In this document: in pieces, positions 54,729-64,000 of the stretch
Layout of the letters: every line of letters begins with the position of its first letter
Position numbering within the stretch: the first letter of the stretch is position 1
Origin: Nocardioides oleivorans
Lineage (GTDB): Bacteria; Actinomycetota; Actinomycetes; Propionibacteriales; Nocardioidaceae
Assembly (NCBI RefSeq): GCF_004137255.1
Contig: NZ_SDWT01000001.1
Location: 434,001 to 498,000 of the forward strand
Direction of reading: 5' to 3'
DNA length: 64,000 nt
The notes under the pieces: model-generated
The model's input: the letters and a program-made list of their open reading frames with translations, nothing else
What the model was told of the DNA's origin: nothing
Databases searched by the model: none
Program-made: the position numbers and the translations under genes

Positions 54729-55085
54729 GTGACCACCGACTCCCCGCTCCGCTCACGGCTGCGCCGGGCGCTGCTCGAGGCCCGCAGGGCCAGGGACGCC
54801 GAGACCGTGTCGACCCTGCGCACGGCGCTCGCCGCGCTGGAGAACGCCGAGGCCGTCCCCGCCGAGGCCACCGCGGGCGCGCTCGAGGACGCCCCGATCG
54901 GCGTCGGGGCCACCGAGGCCCCGCGACGCGTGCTCAGCGACGCCGACGAGGTCGCCGTCCTCGACGCGGAGATCGCCTCGCTCAGGGAGGCCGGGCGCGC
55001 CTATGCCTGCTCGGTCCCCGAGCGCGCGGCGGCAGCGCGCCAGGCGGCCGGCCGGCTGAGCCGGCTGCGGGACGAGCAGGACTGA
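54729..55085 (+). CDS. GatB/YqeY-like protein, shortened
   Basis: Helical protein of 118 residues. RSRLRRALLEARRARDAETVSTLRTALAALENAE resembles the start of YqeY-family proteins (MSLKERLREDLKAAMKARD type). ADEVAVLDAEIASLREAGRAY matches their middle helices. YqeY proteins are about 150 residues and related to the tRNA-binding C-terminal part of GatB, so the last helix bundle is short here. The GTG at 54729 has AGGGTGGAG upstream. The function of YqeY is not settled. Confidence 0.78.
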   Translation: MTTDSPLRSRLRRALLEARRARDAETVSTLRTALAALENAEAVPAEATAGALEDAPIGVGATEAPRRVLSDADEVAVLDAEIASLREAGRAYACSVPERAAAARQAAGRLSRLRDEQD

Positions 55086-55089
55086 GCGA

Positions 55090-56436
55090 CTAGAGCGACA
55101 GCTGGCGCTTGACCACGTCGGCGAGCCGGGTCGCGACGACCTGCGCCTCGTCCTGGGTGGGCGCCTCGACCATCACGCGCACGATCGGCTCGGTGCCGGA
55201 CGGGCGGAGCAGGATCCGGCCGCGCTCGCCGAGCGCCGCCTCCTCCTCCGCGACCGCCGCGGCGACCACGGCGTCGTCGTCGGCGCGCGACTTGTCGACG
55301 CCGGGGACGTTGAGCAGCACCTGCGGCAGGCGCGTCATCACGGACGCGAGCTCGGCCAGGGTCCTGCCGGTCGTGGCCATCCGCTCCATGACGTGCAGCG
55401 TGGTGAGGATGCCGTCGCCGGTGGTGGCGTGGTCGCTGAGGATGACGTGCCCCGACTGCTCGCCGCCGAGGTTGTAGCCGGAGACCTTCATCGCCTCGAG
55501 GACGTAGCGGTCGCCGACCTTCGTCTGGCGCACGCCGACCCCGTTGGCCTTGAGTGCCTGCACGAAGCCGAGGTTGCTCATCACCGTCGCGACGACGGTG
55601 TCCTTGGCGAGGCGGCCCTGCTCGAGGAGCGAGAGTGACAGGATCGCGAGGATCTGGTCGCCGTCGACGACGTTGCCCTCGGCGTCCACCGCCAGGCAGC
55701 GGTCGGCGTCGCCGTCGAGGGCGAAGCCGGCCTGCGCGCCGTGCTCGAGGACGGCGGCCTGCAGGTCACCGAGGTGGGTGGACCCGCAGTTGTCGTTGAT
55801 GTTGAGGCCGTCGGGATCGGCGTGGATCGCGATGACCGTGGCACCGGCGTCCTCCAGCGCGCGGGGGCCCGCCGCGTGGGCGGCACCCTCGGCGCAGTCG
55901 AGGACGACCTTCAGCCCGACGAGCGGGTGGGTGATCGTGCTCTCGAGGTGGGCGGCGTACTCCTCCACCGCGGTGTCGTAGACCTTGACCCGGCCGACGC
56001 CGCCGCCGGTGGGCCGGTCCCAGGGCTCGCCCATCCGGCGCTCGATCGCGATCTCGATCGCGTCGTCGAGCTTGTGCCCGCCGCGCGCGAGGAACTTGAT
56101 GCCGTTGTCGGGCATCGGGTTGTGCGAGGCCGACAGCATCACGCCGAGGTCGGCGCCGAGCCGGTCGGTCATGTAGGCCACGCCGGGCGTGGGCAGCACG
56201 CCCAGCAGGAGCACGTCGACGCCCGCCGACGCGAGGCCGGCGACGACCGCCGACTCGAGGAACTGCCCGGAGATGCGCGTGTCCCGACCCACCACGGCGA
56301 GGGGACGGTGCCCCTCGAACTCGCCGCGGTCGGCCAGGACATGTGCTGCACAGACGGAGAGGTCCAGGGCCAGCTCCGCAGTGAGATCTGCGTTCGCCAG
56401 GCCCCGGACCCCGTCCGTGCCGAAGAGTCGCGGCAA
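55090..56436 (-). CDS. glmM: phosphoglucosamine mutase
   Basis: Enzyme of 448 residues converting glucosamine-6-phosphate to glucosamine-1-phosphate for UDP-GlcNAc. It starts [11 protein letters not shown], has the phosphoserine loop [12 protein letters not shown] (Ser104 active) and the metal motif DGDADR, and ends with [14 protein letters not shown]. The start is TTG at 56436, two bases after the rpsI stop; it is the only codon that gives the family N-terminus. The glmM-rpsI-rplM order is conserved in actinobacteria. Confidence 0.96.
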   Translation of the reverse strand: MPRLFGTDGVRGLANADLTAELALDLSVCAAHVLADRGEFEGHRPLAVVGRDTRISGQFLESAVVAGLASAGVDVLLLGVLPTPGVAYMTDRLGADLGVMLSASHNPMPDNGIKFLARGGHKLDDAIEIAIERRMGEPWDRPTGGGVGRVKVYDTAVEEYAAHLESTITHPLVGLKVVLDCAEGAAHAAGPRALEDAGATVIAIHADPDGLNINDNCGSTHLGDLQAAVLEHGAQAGFALDGDADRCLAVDAEGNVVDGDQILAILSLSLLEQGRLAKDTVVATVMSNLGFVQALKANGVGVRQTKVGDRYVLEAMKVSGYNLGGEQSGHVILSDHATTGDGILTTLHVMERMATTGRTLAELASVMTRLPQVLLNVPGVDKSRADDDAVVAAAVAEEEAALGERGRILLRPSGTEPIVRVMVEAPTQDEAQVVATRLADVVKRQLSL

Positions 56437-56438
56437 GG

Positions 56439-56939
56439 TCAGCGCTTGCTGAACTGGCTCGCCTTGCGGGCCTTCTTGAGGCCAGCCTTCTTGCGCTCGA
56501 CGACGCGGGCGTCGCGGGTGAGCAGTCCGGCCTTCTTTAGCGCCGGGCGGTTGGCCTCGACGTCGATGCCGTTGAGCGAGCGGGCCACGCCGAGGCGCAG
56601 GGCGCCGGCCTGACCGGCGATGCCGCCGCCGTGGATGCGGGCGATCACGTCGAAGCGGCCCTCGAGCTGCAGCTCGACGAACGGCTCGTTGGCGATCTGC
56701 TGGTGCAGCTTGTTCGGGAAGTAGCTGTCCATCGAGCGACCGTTGATGGTCCACTCGCCGGTGCCGGGGACGATGCGCACGCGGGCGACGGCCTCCTTGC
56801 GACGGCCGGTCGCCGCGCCGGGCGCGATGGTGGCCGGGCGGGCGGGGGTGTCGGCCGAGGCGTCGCTCTCGGACGTGTAGGCAACGCCGTCGGCGTCGGT
56901 CTCGAAGGTCTCCTCGACCTCGGTGCTGTTCTCAGTCAT
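56439..56939 (-). CDS. rpsI: 30S ribosomal protein S9
   Basis: Small-subunit protein of 166 residues whose C-terminal tail reaches the P-site tRNA. The conserved part (about 40-166) has [36 protein letters not shown] and the terminal [12 protein letters not shown] with its essential final arginine. The N-terminal 40 residues are an acidic extension, common in actinobacteria. The ATG at 56939 is preceded by GAGGACT. It is co-transcribed with rplM. Confidence 0.98.
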   Translation of the reverse strand: MTENSTEVEETFETDADGVAYTSESDASADTPARPATIAPGAATGRRKEAVARVRIVPGTGEWTINGRSMDSYFPNKLHQQIANEPFVELQLEGRFDVIARIHGGGIAGQAGALRLGVARSLNGIDVEANRPALKKAGLLTRDARVVERKKAGLKKARKASQFSKR

Positions 56940-56953
56940 CTGTGAGTCCTCAG

Positions 56954-57397
56954 TCACTGGGAGATCTGCGAGATCTCGAACGGGGTGGCCTGCTGGGCCA
57001 GGTGCGGGTGGTCGGGGCCTCCGTAGACCTTCAGCTTCTTCAGCATCTGGCGACCGAGCTTGTTCTTCGGGAGCATGCCCCACACGGCGTTCTCGATCGC
57101 CTTGCGCGGGTCCTTCTCGAGGAGCTCGCCGAACGGGGTGGCCGAGAGGCCGCCCGGGTAGCCGGAGTGGCGGTACGCCATCTTGGTGGTCTTCTTGGTC
57201 CCCGACAGCGACACCTTCGAGGCGTTCACGATGATCACGAAGTCGCCCATGTCCATGTGAGGAGCAAAGGTCGGCTTGTGCTTGCCGCGGAGGAGGTTCG
57301 CGGTCTGGACGGCGAGGCGGCCCAGGACCACGTCGGTGGCGTCGATGACGAGCCACTCACGCTGGATGTCAGCGGGCTTGGGGCTGTACGTGCGCAC
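56954..57397 (-). CDS. rplM: 50S ribosomal protein L13
   Basis: Large-subunit protein of 147 residues. It begins [28 protein letters not shown], contains [22 protein letters not shown] and ends near [11 protein letters not shown], as in all L13 proteins. The start is GTG at 57397. It is the first gene of the rplM-rpsI operon (14-base gap). A hairpin lies 26 bases upstream in the leader. Confidence 0.98.
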   Translation of the reverse strand: MRTYSPKPADIQREWLVIDATDVVLGRLAVQTANLLRGKHKPTFAPHMDMGDFVIIVNASKVSLSGTKKTTKMAYRHSGYPGGLSATPFGELLEKDPRKAIENAVWGMLPKNKLGRQMLKKLKVYGGPDHPHLAQQATPFEISQISQ

Positions 57398-57422
57398 GGC
57401 GGTATCCCGTTCTGGTTCGTTG

Positions 57423-57445
57423 GTCCCACCCCTCGGACGAGGGAC
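57423..57445 (-). promoter_or_regulatory. leader hairpin of the rplM-rpsI operon
   Basis: GTCCC (57423-57427) and GGGAC (57441-57445) enclose a second pairing of CCTC and GAGG. It lies in the mRNA leader 26 bases before the rplM GTG. L13 autoregulates its operon in other bacteria through leader structures, so a similar role is possible here. Confidence 0.3.
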
Positions 57446-57630
57446 GGAGTACTGCTGCGACTTCTGACGAACACGGCCCGGTTCGCTCCCCCGCTCGACT
57501 GGCGAGACGAGGGATGACGTCCGGATCTGCACCCACGACCGGAGGAGGTGGACGCGGCAGGAGTCGCGACCAGCAAGAGTACGGCGCGCCGAGCGGGAGG
57601 GTCAAAACGGCGCGGGGCCATGATGGGCCC

Positions 57631-58956
57631 GTGCTCAACGGCGGAGTGTCCTTCTGGTGGCAGCAGGTCGGGCTGCCCTCCCCCACCGACCGGCTCCAGG
57701 GTGACACGGGCTGCGACGTCGCCATCGTCGGCGGGGGCCTCACAGGCCTCTGGACGGCGTACTACCTCCACGAGGCCGACCCCTCCCTCGACATCCGCGT
57801 GCTCGAGGCGGAGTTCGCCGGCTTCGGGGCGTCGGGGCGCAACGGCGGCTGGCTGTCTTCGGAGCTGGCCGGCAGCGCGACGACGTACGCCGCCGTGGCG
57901 GGCGAGGCCGGCGTCGAGCGGCTCCGGGCCGAGCTGCGCGCGAGCGTCGACGAGGTCGTCGCCGTCGCGGCGCGGGAGGGCATCGACGCCGACATCGTGC
58001 GCAGCGGCGTGCTCTACGTCGCCCGCTCGCAGGCGCAGGCGGGCCGGCTCGGCGGCGAGCTCGACGCCGACCAGGTGGCCGCCCGGATCAGGGTCGCCGG
58101 TGCGCTGACGGGCCACCACGACCCCGACTGCGCGCGGGTCCACCCCGCGAAGCTGGTCTCCGGGGTCGCCCGCGTCGTGCGCGAGCGCGGCGTGCGGATC
58201 CACGAGGGCACGCGCGTGACGTCGGTCGGGCCCGGGGTCGTGCGCACCGAGCGAGGCACCGTCCGGGCGCCGGTCGTGCTGCGGTGCCTGGAGGGGTTCA
58301 CCGCCGGGCTCGCCGGCCACCGCCGCGACTGGCTGCCGATGAACTCCGCGATCGTGGTCACCGCCCCGCTGACCGACGCCCAGTGGGACGCCGTCGGGTG
58401 GGCGGGCGAGGAGCTCCTCGGCGACGAGGCGCACGCCTACTGCTACGCCCAGCGCACCGCCGACGGCCGGATCGCGCTCGGCGGACGCGGGGTGCCGTAC
58501 CGCTTCGGCTCCCGCACCGACGTCGACGGCCGCACCCAGGACCGGACGGTCGAGTCGCTGCGCTCGACGCTCACCTCCCTCTTCCCCGCCCTCGACGGCA
58601 TCCGGCTCGACCACGCCTGGTGCGGCGTGCTCGGCGTGCCGCGCGACTGGAGCGCGAGCGTCTCCTTCGACGCCGCGACGGGGCTCGGCCACGCTGGTGG
58701 CTACGTCGGCTCGGGCCTCACCGCGACCAACCTCGCCGGGCGCACGCTGCGTGACCTGGTGCTGGGTCGCAGCACCGACCTGACCGCGCTGCCGTGGACC
58801 GGCCACGACGTGCGCCGCTGGGAGCCGGAGCCGCTCAGGTGGCTCGGCGTGCACGCGCTCTACCGCCTCTACCGCGCCGCCGACCGGCGGGAGGACGCGG
58901 GGCTGGGCAGCACCAGCCGGATCGCCCGCGTCGCCAACCGGGTGGCGGGCCGCTGA
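57631..58956 (+). CDS. FAD-dependent oxidoreductase (DAO family, PuuB-like)
   Basis: Flavoenzyme of 441 residues. The dinucleotide motif VAIVGGGLTGLWTAY is followed by GFGASGRNGGWLSSEL, the segment that holds FAD in gamma-glutamylputrescine oxidase-like proteins. GHAGGYVGSGLTATNLAGR is the C-terminal FAD contact. It probably oxidises an amine or amino acid with oxygen as acceptor. The GTG at 57631 is chosen; CATGAT six bases before it could be a -10 box for a leaderless mRNA. A GTG five codons later is an alternative. Confidence 0.87.
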   Translation: MLNGGVSFWWQQVGLPSPTDRLQGDTGCDVAIVGGGLTGLWTAYYLHEADPSLDIRVLEAEFAGFGASGRNGGWLSSELAGSATTYAAVAGEAGVERLRAELRASVDEVVAVAAREGIDADIVRSGVLYVARSQAQAGRLGGELDADQVAARIRVAGALTGHHDPDCARVHPAKLVSGVARVVRERGVRIHEGTRVTSVGPGVVRTERGTVRAPVVLRCLEGFTAGLAGHRRDWLPMNSAIVVTAPLTDAQWDAVGWAGEELLGDEAHAYCYAQRTADGRIALGGRGVPYRFGSRTDVDGRTQDRTVESLRSTLTSLFPALDGIRLDHAWCGVLGVPRDWSASVSFDAATGLGHAGGYVGSGLTATNLAGRTLRDLVLGRSTDLTALPWTGHDVRRWEPEPLRWLGVHALYRLYRAADRREDAGLGSTSRIARVANRVAGR

Positions 58957-58982
58957 CCGTCGTACTGAAGTAGGGGTCGGGT

Positions 58983-59001
58983 CTCAAGGTGGACACCTGA
59001 G
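58983..59001. promoter_or_regulatory. imperfect palindrome upstream of gltA
   Basis: CTCAAGGTG (58983-58991) and CACCTGAG (58994-59001) pair with one unpaired A. It lies 30 bases upstream of the candidate gltA promoter and 27 bases after the oxidoreductase stop, so it could be a terminator for the former or an operator for the latter. Confidence 0.3.
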
Positions 59002-59029
59002 TGGCAGCGCCGTGACGGCCCGGACTAAG

Positions 59030-59058
59030 TTGAGGTGACCTGAAGACGTACCTACACG
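59030..59058 (+). promoter_or_regulatory. candidate gltA promoter
   Basis: TTGAGG (59030-59035) and TACACG (59053-59058) are separated by 17 bases. Transcription would start near 59065, giving a 22-base leader with the AGGAG ribosome site. The -10 box overlaps a phased ACGTA repeat. Confidence 0.45.
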
Positions 59059-59070
59059 TACACAGACGTA
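59046..59070 (+). repeat. three ACGTA units at 10-base spacing
   Basis: ACGTA occurs at 59046-59050, 59056-59060 and 59066-59070, exactly one helical turn apart, between the gltA promoter and its start codon. Such phasing places the units on one face of the DNA and would suit a regulator binding in the core promoter. Confidence 0.45.
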
Positions 59071-59086
59071 GTGAACAGGAGCCGAC

Positions 59087-60391
<1,305 letters not shown>

Positions 60392-60413
60392 CCCAGAGCC
60401 CGCAGCACCTCCT

Positions 60414-60443
60414 GGAAGCCCCCGGCCACGGCCGGGGGCTTCC
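60414..60443 (+). terminator. 13-bp terminator hairpin of gltA
   Basis: GGAAGCCCCCGGC (60414-60426) and GCCGGGGGCTTCC (60431-60443) form a perfect stem with a four-base loop, 23 bases after the gltA stop. No T-run follows. Confidence 0.8.
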
Positions 60444-60509
60444 GACATCTCCGGACCTTCCCAGCCGCTTCTCAGGGCATCCACAGGGTCGCGGCGCAAC
60501 CTCGAAGAC

Positions 60510-61787
60510 ATGAGCGACGGACAGAGCCCCTACCAGCCCTCCGATCAGGGTCCCCAGCAGCACCCCCAGCACGCCCCCCAGCAGAACCCCTTCCAGCAGG
60601 CTCCTGCCGGGTGGTCCGGTGGCGACCAGTCCGGTGGCGGTGGGCTCGCCGCTCCGCCCCGTCCCGCCGAGCCGCGGAAGCGTCGTCGTACCGGCCTCGC
60701 CGCCGCTGTCGTGGCGACCTCGCTCGTCTTCGGCGCCGGTGCCGGCATCGGTGGTGCCGCCTTCTGGGACGCCACCCACGACGACCCCGCCGGCACCTCG
60801 CAGGCCGACCAGGTCGCGACGTCGCAGGTCTCCCAGACCCAGGCACCCGTCACCGACGGCTCGGTGGAGTCGGTGGCCCAGAAGGTGCTCCCGAGCGTGG
60901 TGAAGATCGACGTGGCCGGCCAGGAGGGCGAAGGCTCCGGCTCCGGCATCATCCTCACCGCCGACGGCACGATCCTCACGAACAACCACGTGGTGGAGGT
61001 GGCCGGGACCGGCGGCACGATCAAGGTCGACTTCTCCGACGGCACCAGCGCGGACGCCGAGATCCTCGGCACCGACCCGCTCACCGACACCGCCGTGATC
61101 AAGGCCACGGACGTGTCCGGCCTGACGCCCGCCACGATCGGCAAGTCGGCCAACCTCGGCGTCGGCGAGGGCGTGGTCGCCATCGGCTCGCCCTTCGGCC
61201 TCGACGCGACCGTCACCAGCGGCATCGTCAGCGCGCTGGACCGTCCGGTCAACGTCGGCTCCGACGACCAGGGCAACTCCACGACGTACCCCGCGATCCA
61301 GACCGACGCGGCGATCAACCCCGGCAACTCCGGTGGCCCGCTCGTCGACATGACCGGCGCCGTGATCGGCATCAACTCCTCGATCCGCACCGCCTCGTCG
61401 AGCACGCAGTCGCAGTCGGGCTCGATCGGCCTGGGCTTCGCGATCCCGATCGACGAGGTCATGCCGATCGTCGACCAGATGGCCAAGGGCGAGACCCCGA
61501 CCCACGCCCGCCTCGGCATCCAGGTAGGCGAACCGCAGACCACCGACGAGGCCGGCGCCGTCGTGTCCGACGTGTCCGCGGGCTCGACCGCCCAGAAGGG
61601 CGGACTGGCCTCGGGCGACGTGATCACCAAGGTCGACGACCAGCGCATCACCAGCGCCGACTCCCTCGTCGCCACGATCCGCTCCTACCGTCCGGGCGAC
61701 ACCGTCAGCGTCACCTGGACCAGCGGCGGCAAGGAGCAGAGCGCGGACCTCGTGCTCGACTCCGACGCCACCTCCGCGAACGGCTGA
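60510..61787 (+). CDS. HtrA/DegP-like serine protease with N-terminal membrane anchor
   Basis: Envelope protease of 425 residues for quality control or signalling. A Pro/Gln-rich cytoplasmic N-terminus (1-55) precedes one transmembrane helix (about 62-85). The trypsin-like domain has catalytic H160 (TNNHVV), D193 (LTDTAVIK) and S274 (PGNSGGPL). A single PDZ domain (about 325-415) ends the protein. This is the actinobacterial PepD/HtrA layout. The TSDTGV-type substrates are unknown. The ATG at 60510 follows the gltA terminator, so it has its own promoter. Confidence 0.93.
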   Translation: MSDGQSPYQPSDQGPQQHPQHAPQQNPFQQAPAGWSGGDQSGGGGLAAPPRPAEPRKRRRTGLAAAVVATSLVFGAGAGIGGAAFWDATHDDPAGTSQADQVATSQVSQTQAPVTDGSVESVAQKVLPSVVKIDVAGQEGEGSGSGIILTADGTILTNNHVVEVAGTGGTIKVDFSDGTSADAEILGTDPLTDTAVIKATDVSGLTPATIGKSANLGVGEGVVAIGSPFGLDATVTSGIVSALDRPVNVGSDDQGNSTTYPAIQTDAAINPGNSGGPLVDMTGAVIGINSSIRTASSSTQSQSGSIGLGFAIPIDEVMPIVDQMAKGETPTHARLGIQVGEPQTTDEAGAVVSDVSAGSTAQKGGLASGDVITKVDDQRITSADSLVATIRSYRPGDTVSVTWTSGGKEQSADLVLDSDATSANG

Positions 61788-61809
61788 CCCCTCCTCCTTC
61801 CGGGGGGTC
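61786..61809 (+). terminator. possible hairpin after the HtrA gene
   Basis: GACCCC (61786-61791) and GGGGTC (61804-61809) can pair across a 12-base pyrimidine-rich loop. It includes part of the stop codon. Its short stem makes it a weak candidate. Confidence 0.35.
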
Positions 61810-61893
61810 TCCGTCGCACGGCTCAGGCCGGTCGCGCCATGATGGTGCGGCCGGCCTGGTCCGTCTCCTGCCGGTCCACCAGAGGGGAGTCAC

Positions 61894-63045
61894 ATGCAGC
61901 TCGAGCTGAGCCCGTCCGACGCCGAGTTCCGCGACCGCATGCGGGAGTTCTTCACGACCCAGGTGCCGCAGGAGATCCGCGACACCGTGCTCGAGGGTCG
62001 TCACCTGACCCGCGACCAGATCGTGGAGAGCCAGCAGGTCCTCAACGCCGAGGGCCTGGCCGTGCCGCACTGGCCGACCGAGTGGGGCGGCCAGGACTGG
62101 TCCGAGCTCCAGCGACACCTGTGGCACGAGGAGATGCAGCGCGCCGGGGTGCCTCTGCCGCTGGCCTTCAACGCCTCGATGATCGGGCCGGTGATCGCGC
62201 AGTTCGGCAGCGAGCAGCAGAAGCAGCGCTTCCTGCCCGACACCGCCAACCTCGACATCTGGTGGTCGCAGGGCTTCTCCGAGCCCGACGCGGGCTCCGA
62301 CCTGGCGAGCCTGCGCACGAGCGCCGTGCGCGACGGCGACGACTGGGTCGTCAACGGGCAGAAGACGTGGACCACCCTCGGCCAGCACGGCGACTGGATC
62401 TTCACGCTCGTGCGCACCGACCCCGAGGTGAAGAAGCAGCAGGGCATCTCGATGCTGCTCATCGACATGACCACGCCCGGCGTCGAGGTCCGCCCGATCG
62501 AGCTGATCGACGGCGGCCACGAGGTCAACGAGGTGTGGTTCACCGACGTCCGGGTGCCCGGGGAGAACATGGTCGGCGAGGTCAACAGCGGCTGGACGCA
62601 GGCCAAGTTCCTGCTGGGCAACGAGCGCGTCGGGGTGGCCCCGGTCGGCGCGACCAAGCGGGCGCTCGCGACCCTCAAGCAGAACGCCGCCGACCAGATG
62701 CAGGACCCGCTCGTCCGTGCGCGCGTCGCCGAGCTGGAGAACGACCTGCTCGCGCTCGAGCTCACCGCCCTGCGCGTCGTGGCGAACTCCACCGACGGGG
62801 CGCCGCACCCGGCGTCGTCGGTGCTGAAGCTGCAGGGCACCGTGCTCCAGCAGGCCGTCAGCGAGCTCGCCGTCGAGCTCGCCGGGCCGGCATCGCTGGC
62901 CGCACGCGCCGACGACGACTCACCGCAGGAGGGCTGGGCGAGGCGGGCCGCACCGACCTACCTCAACCTCCGCAAGGCCTCGATCTACGGCGGCTCCAAC
63001 GAGATCCAGCGCCAGATCATCAGCCGCACCATCCTGGGACTCTGA
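61894..63045 (+). CDS. acyl-CoA dehydrogenase
   Basis: Flavoenzyme of 383 residues introducing a trans-2,3 double bond in an acyl-CoA. WWSQGFSEPDAGSDLASLRT is the FAD-contacting loop, and NGQKTWTTLGQ leads into the middle beta domain. SIYGGSNEIQRQIISR is the C-terminal signature. The residue in the usual catalytic-Glu position is not obvious, as is common in actinobacterial FadE pairs that act as heteromers. The ATG at 61894 has GAGGGGAG upstream. The next gene, another acyl-CoA dehydrogenase, starts 12 bases later. Confidence 0.93.
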   Translation: MQLELSPSDAEFRDRMREFFTTQVPQEIRDTVLEGRHLTRDQIVESQQVLNAEGLAVPHWPTEWGGQDWSELQRHLWHEEMQRAGVPLPLAFNASMIGPVIAQFGSEQQKQRFLPDTANLDIWWSQGFSEPDAGSDLASLRTSAVRDGDDWVVNGQKTWTTLGQHGDWIFTLVRTDPEVKKQQGISMLLIDMTTPGVEVRPIELIDGGHEVNEVWFTDVRVPGENMVGEVNSGWTQAKFLLGNERVGVAPVGATKRALATLKQNAADQMQDPLVRARVAELENDLLALELTALRVVANSTDGAPHPASSVLKLQGTVLQQAVSELAVELAGPASLAARADDDSPQEGWARRAAPTYLNLRKASIYGGSNEIQRQIISRTILGL

Positions 63046-63057
63046 GGAGAGCGCGAC

Positions 63058-64000
63058 ATGGACTTCACCTACGACGACGAGCAGCAGGCGCTCCGCGAGG
63101 CCGTCCGCGGCCTCCTCAAGGGCGCGTACGCCGACCACGAGGCGCGGCGCCGCACGGTGGCCGAGGAGCCGGGCTTCGACCGTGCCCTGTGGGGCCGGCT
63201 GGCCGAGATGGGCGTCCTCGGGCTGCCCTTCAGCGAGGCCGACGGAGGCGTCGGCGCCGGGCCGGTCGAGATCGGCATCGTGTGCCAGGAGCTCGGCCGG
63301 GTGCTCGCGCCCGAGCCCTACCTCGCCTCGGTCGTGCACGCCGGCGGCCTCGTGGCCGCCGTCGGCACCGCCGAGCAGAAGGCCGACCTGCTGGGGCGGC
63401 TCAGTGCCGGCGAGCTCGTGCTTGCCGCGGCCGACACCTCCCCCGGCGGGCGCTGGGCCTCGCGCGCGGACGGCGTGCGTGCCTCCGCCGACGGCGACAC
63501 CTGGACGCTCGACGGCGTGGCCGACCCGGTGGTCGGCGGCGAGTCCGCGGACGTGCTCGTCGTGACGGCCGCCCTGCCCGACGACGGCGGCACCGGGGTC
63601 TTCCTCGTCGCCTCCGACGACGTCGTGCGAGCCGGCTACGCGACCGCCGACCTCACCCGTGCCGCGAGCGTGACCTTCGCCGGCAGCGCGGCCACTCCCC
63701 TCGGCGAGCCGGGGCGCGACCTGGCCGCGAGCATCGCCACGATCAGCGACCTGACCCGCATCATGGGCGCCAACCAGGCGCTCGGCGTGATGCAGACCCA
63801 GGTCAGGGCGACGACCGACTACCTCAAGTCCCGCAAGCAGTTCGGGGTCACGCTCAACACCTTCCAGGCGCTGACCTTCCGGGCCGCCGACATGTACGTC
63901 TCGCTCGAGCTCGCCCAGAGCCTCGTCGACTGGGCGACCATGACGATCGCCGGTGGCGACCCCGAGGCCGTGGCGGAGGCGGCCGACCGGGTCGGCCTGC
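63058..64000 (+). CDS. acyl-CoA dehydrogenase, second subunit (3' end outside window)
   Basis: Second acyl-CoA dehydrogenase-like protein; 314 residues visible, open to the window end. It starts MDFTYDDEQQALREAVRGLLKG with the N-terminal helical domain. The FAD loop is poorly conserved (AAADTSPGGRWASR), and DYLKSRKQFGVTLNTFQALTFRAADM is a typical C-terminal domain helix. The two adjacent genes are 12 bases apart and probably form an alpha2beta2 FadE heterotetramer like those in actinobacterial steroid or fatty-acid degradation. The ATG at 63058 has GGAGAG upstream. Confidence 0.9.
   Translation, partial: MDFTYDDEQQALREAVRGLLKGAYADHEARRRTVAEEPGFDRALWGRLAEMGVLGLPFSEADGGVGAGPVEIGIVCQELGRVLAPEPYLASVVHAGGLVAAVGTAEQKADLLGRLSAGELVLAAADTSPGGRWASRADGVRASADGDTWTLDGVADPVVGGESADVLVVTAALPDDGGTGVFLVASDDVVRAGYATADLTRAASVTFAGSAATPLGEPGRDLAASIATISDLTRIMGANQALGVMQTQVRATTDYLKSRKQFGVTLNTFQALTFRAADMYVSLELAQSLVDWATMTIAGGDPEAVAEAADRVGL

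Overview
The window is about 64 kb of very GC-rich DNA with densely packed genes, frequent GTG/TTG starts and many 1-8 nt stop/start overlaps. A mycothiol-dependent formaldehyde/S-nitrosomycothiol dehydrogenase, WXG100-like proteins, a His-tailed GroEL1, GuaB3 and two SigE-type sigma factors all point to an actinobacterium. A member of the Nocardioidaceae (Nocardioides-like) is the best guess; this is inference from gene content. The housekeeping backbone (guaA, choD-like GMC oxidoreductase, guaB3, guaB2, groEL1/groES, tsaD-rimI-tsaB-tsaE, alr, nnr, glmS, glmM, rpsI, rplM) runs in the same order and orientation as I recall for the Rv3396c-Rv3443c part of Mycobacterium tuberculosis. The remaining genes are insertions between these conserved markers.

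Layout. 0-2.5 kb: an MMPL transporter (5' end outside the window) and methionine aminopeptidase. 2.5-7.7 kb: a sugar ABC cassette (binding lipoprotein, one-domain ATPase, permease) ending in a shortened second binding protein and reading into map. It diverges from a ROK repressor across a long palindrome. 7.7-10.2 kb: a sodium:solute symporter with a small two-helix partner, and a small membrane protein. 10.3-18.4 kb: guaA, a GMC oxidoreductase with a CxxCxxCxxxC cluster, succinate-semialdehyde dehydrogenase, glpD and guaB3. 18.6-23.2 kb: a secreted CHAP/beta-propeller protein, a TetR regulator with two strong palindromes in front of it, and a secreted metzincin-type protease. 23.4-26.5 kb: guaB2 and a GT-C glycosyltransferase. 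26.5-30.2 kb: SigE factor plus membrane-anchored beta-propeller partner, GH16 glucanase and an ACT-GNAT fusion.

30.4-32.5 kb: groES-groEL1 with two CIRCE operators and a very stable intercistronic hairpin. 32.6-37.1 kb: a THUMP-like methyltransferase, a GH3 lipoprotein, a GNAT and an XRE-type protein, with two copies of a hairpin repeat in the only gene-free stretch over 300 bp. 37.2-43.6 kb: mscR with a metallo-beta-lactamase-fold partner, a second SigE/beta-propeller pair, a lipoprotein, and a two-gene WXG100-like/low-complexity cassette. 43.7-52.5 kb: a long minus-strand run, mostly overlapping or only a few bases apart, for tRNA t6A synthesis (tsaB, a GNAT-tsaE fusion, tsaD, with rimI), cell-wall precursors (alr, glmS), metabolite repair (nnr) and acpS. 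52.6-57.4 kb: coaA, a double-GNAT protein, a large inverted repeat, a YqeY-like protein, glmM, rpsI and rplM. 57.6-64 kb: an FAD amine oxidase-like protein, citrate synthase, an HtrA-type protease and two acyl-CoA dehydrogenases (the second runs off the window).

Functional themes are purine nucleotide synthesis, cell-wall amino-sugar synthesis, t6A modification and chaperones, with carbon-uptake and envelope-stress modules inserted. I see no tRNA, rRNA, CRISPR array, insertion sequence, integrase or phage gene. The least explained items are the compact second binding protein, the WXG100-like cassette, the TetR palindromes, the 29-bp stem near 54.65 kb and the paired hairpin repeats near 36.2 kb.
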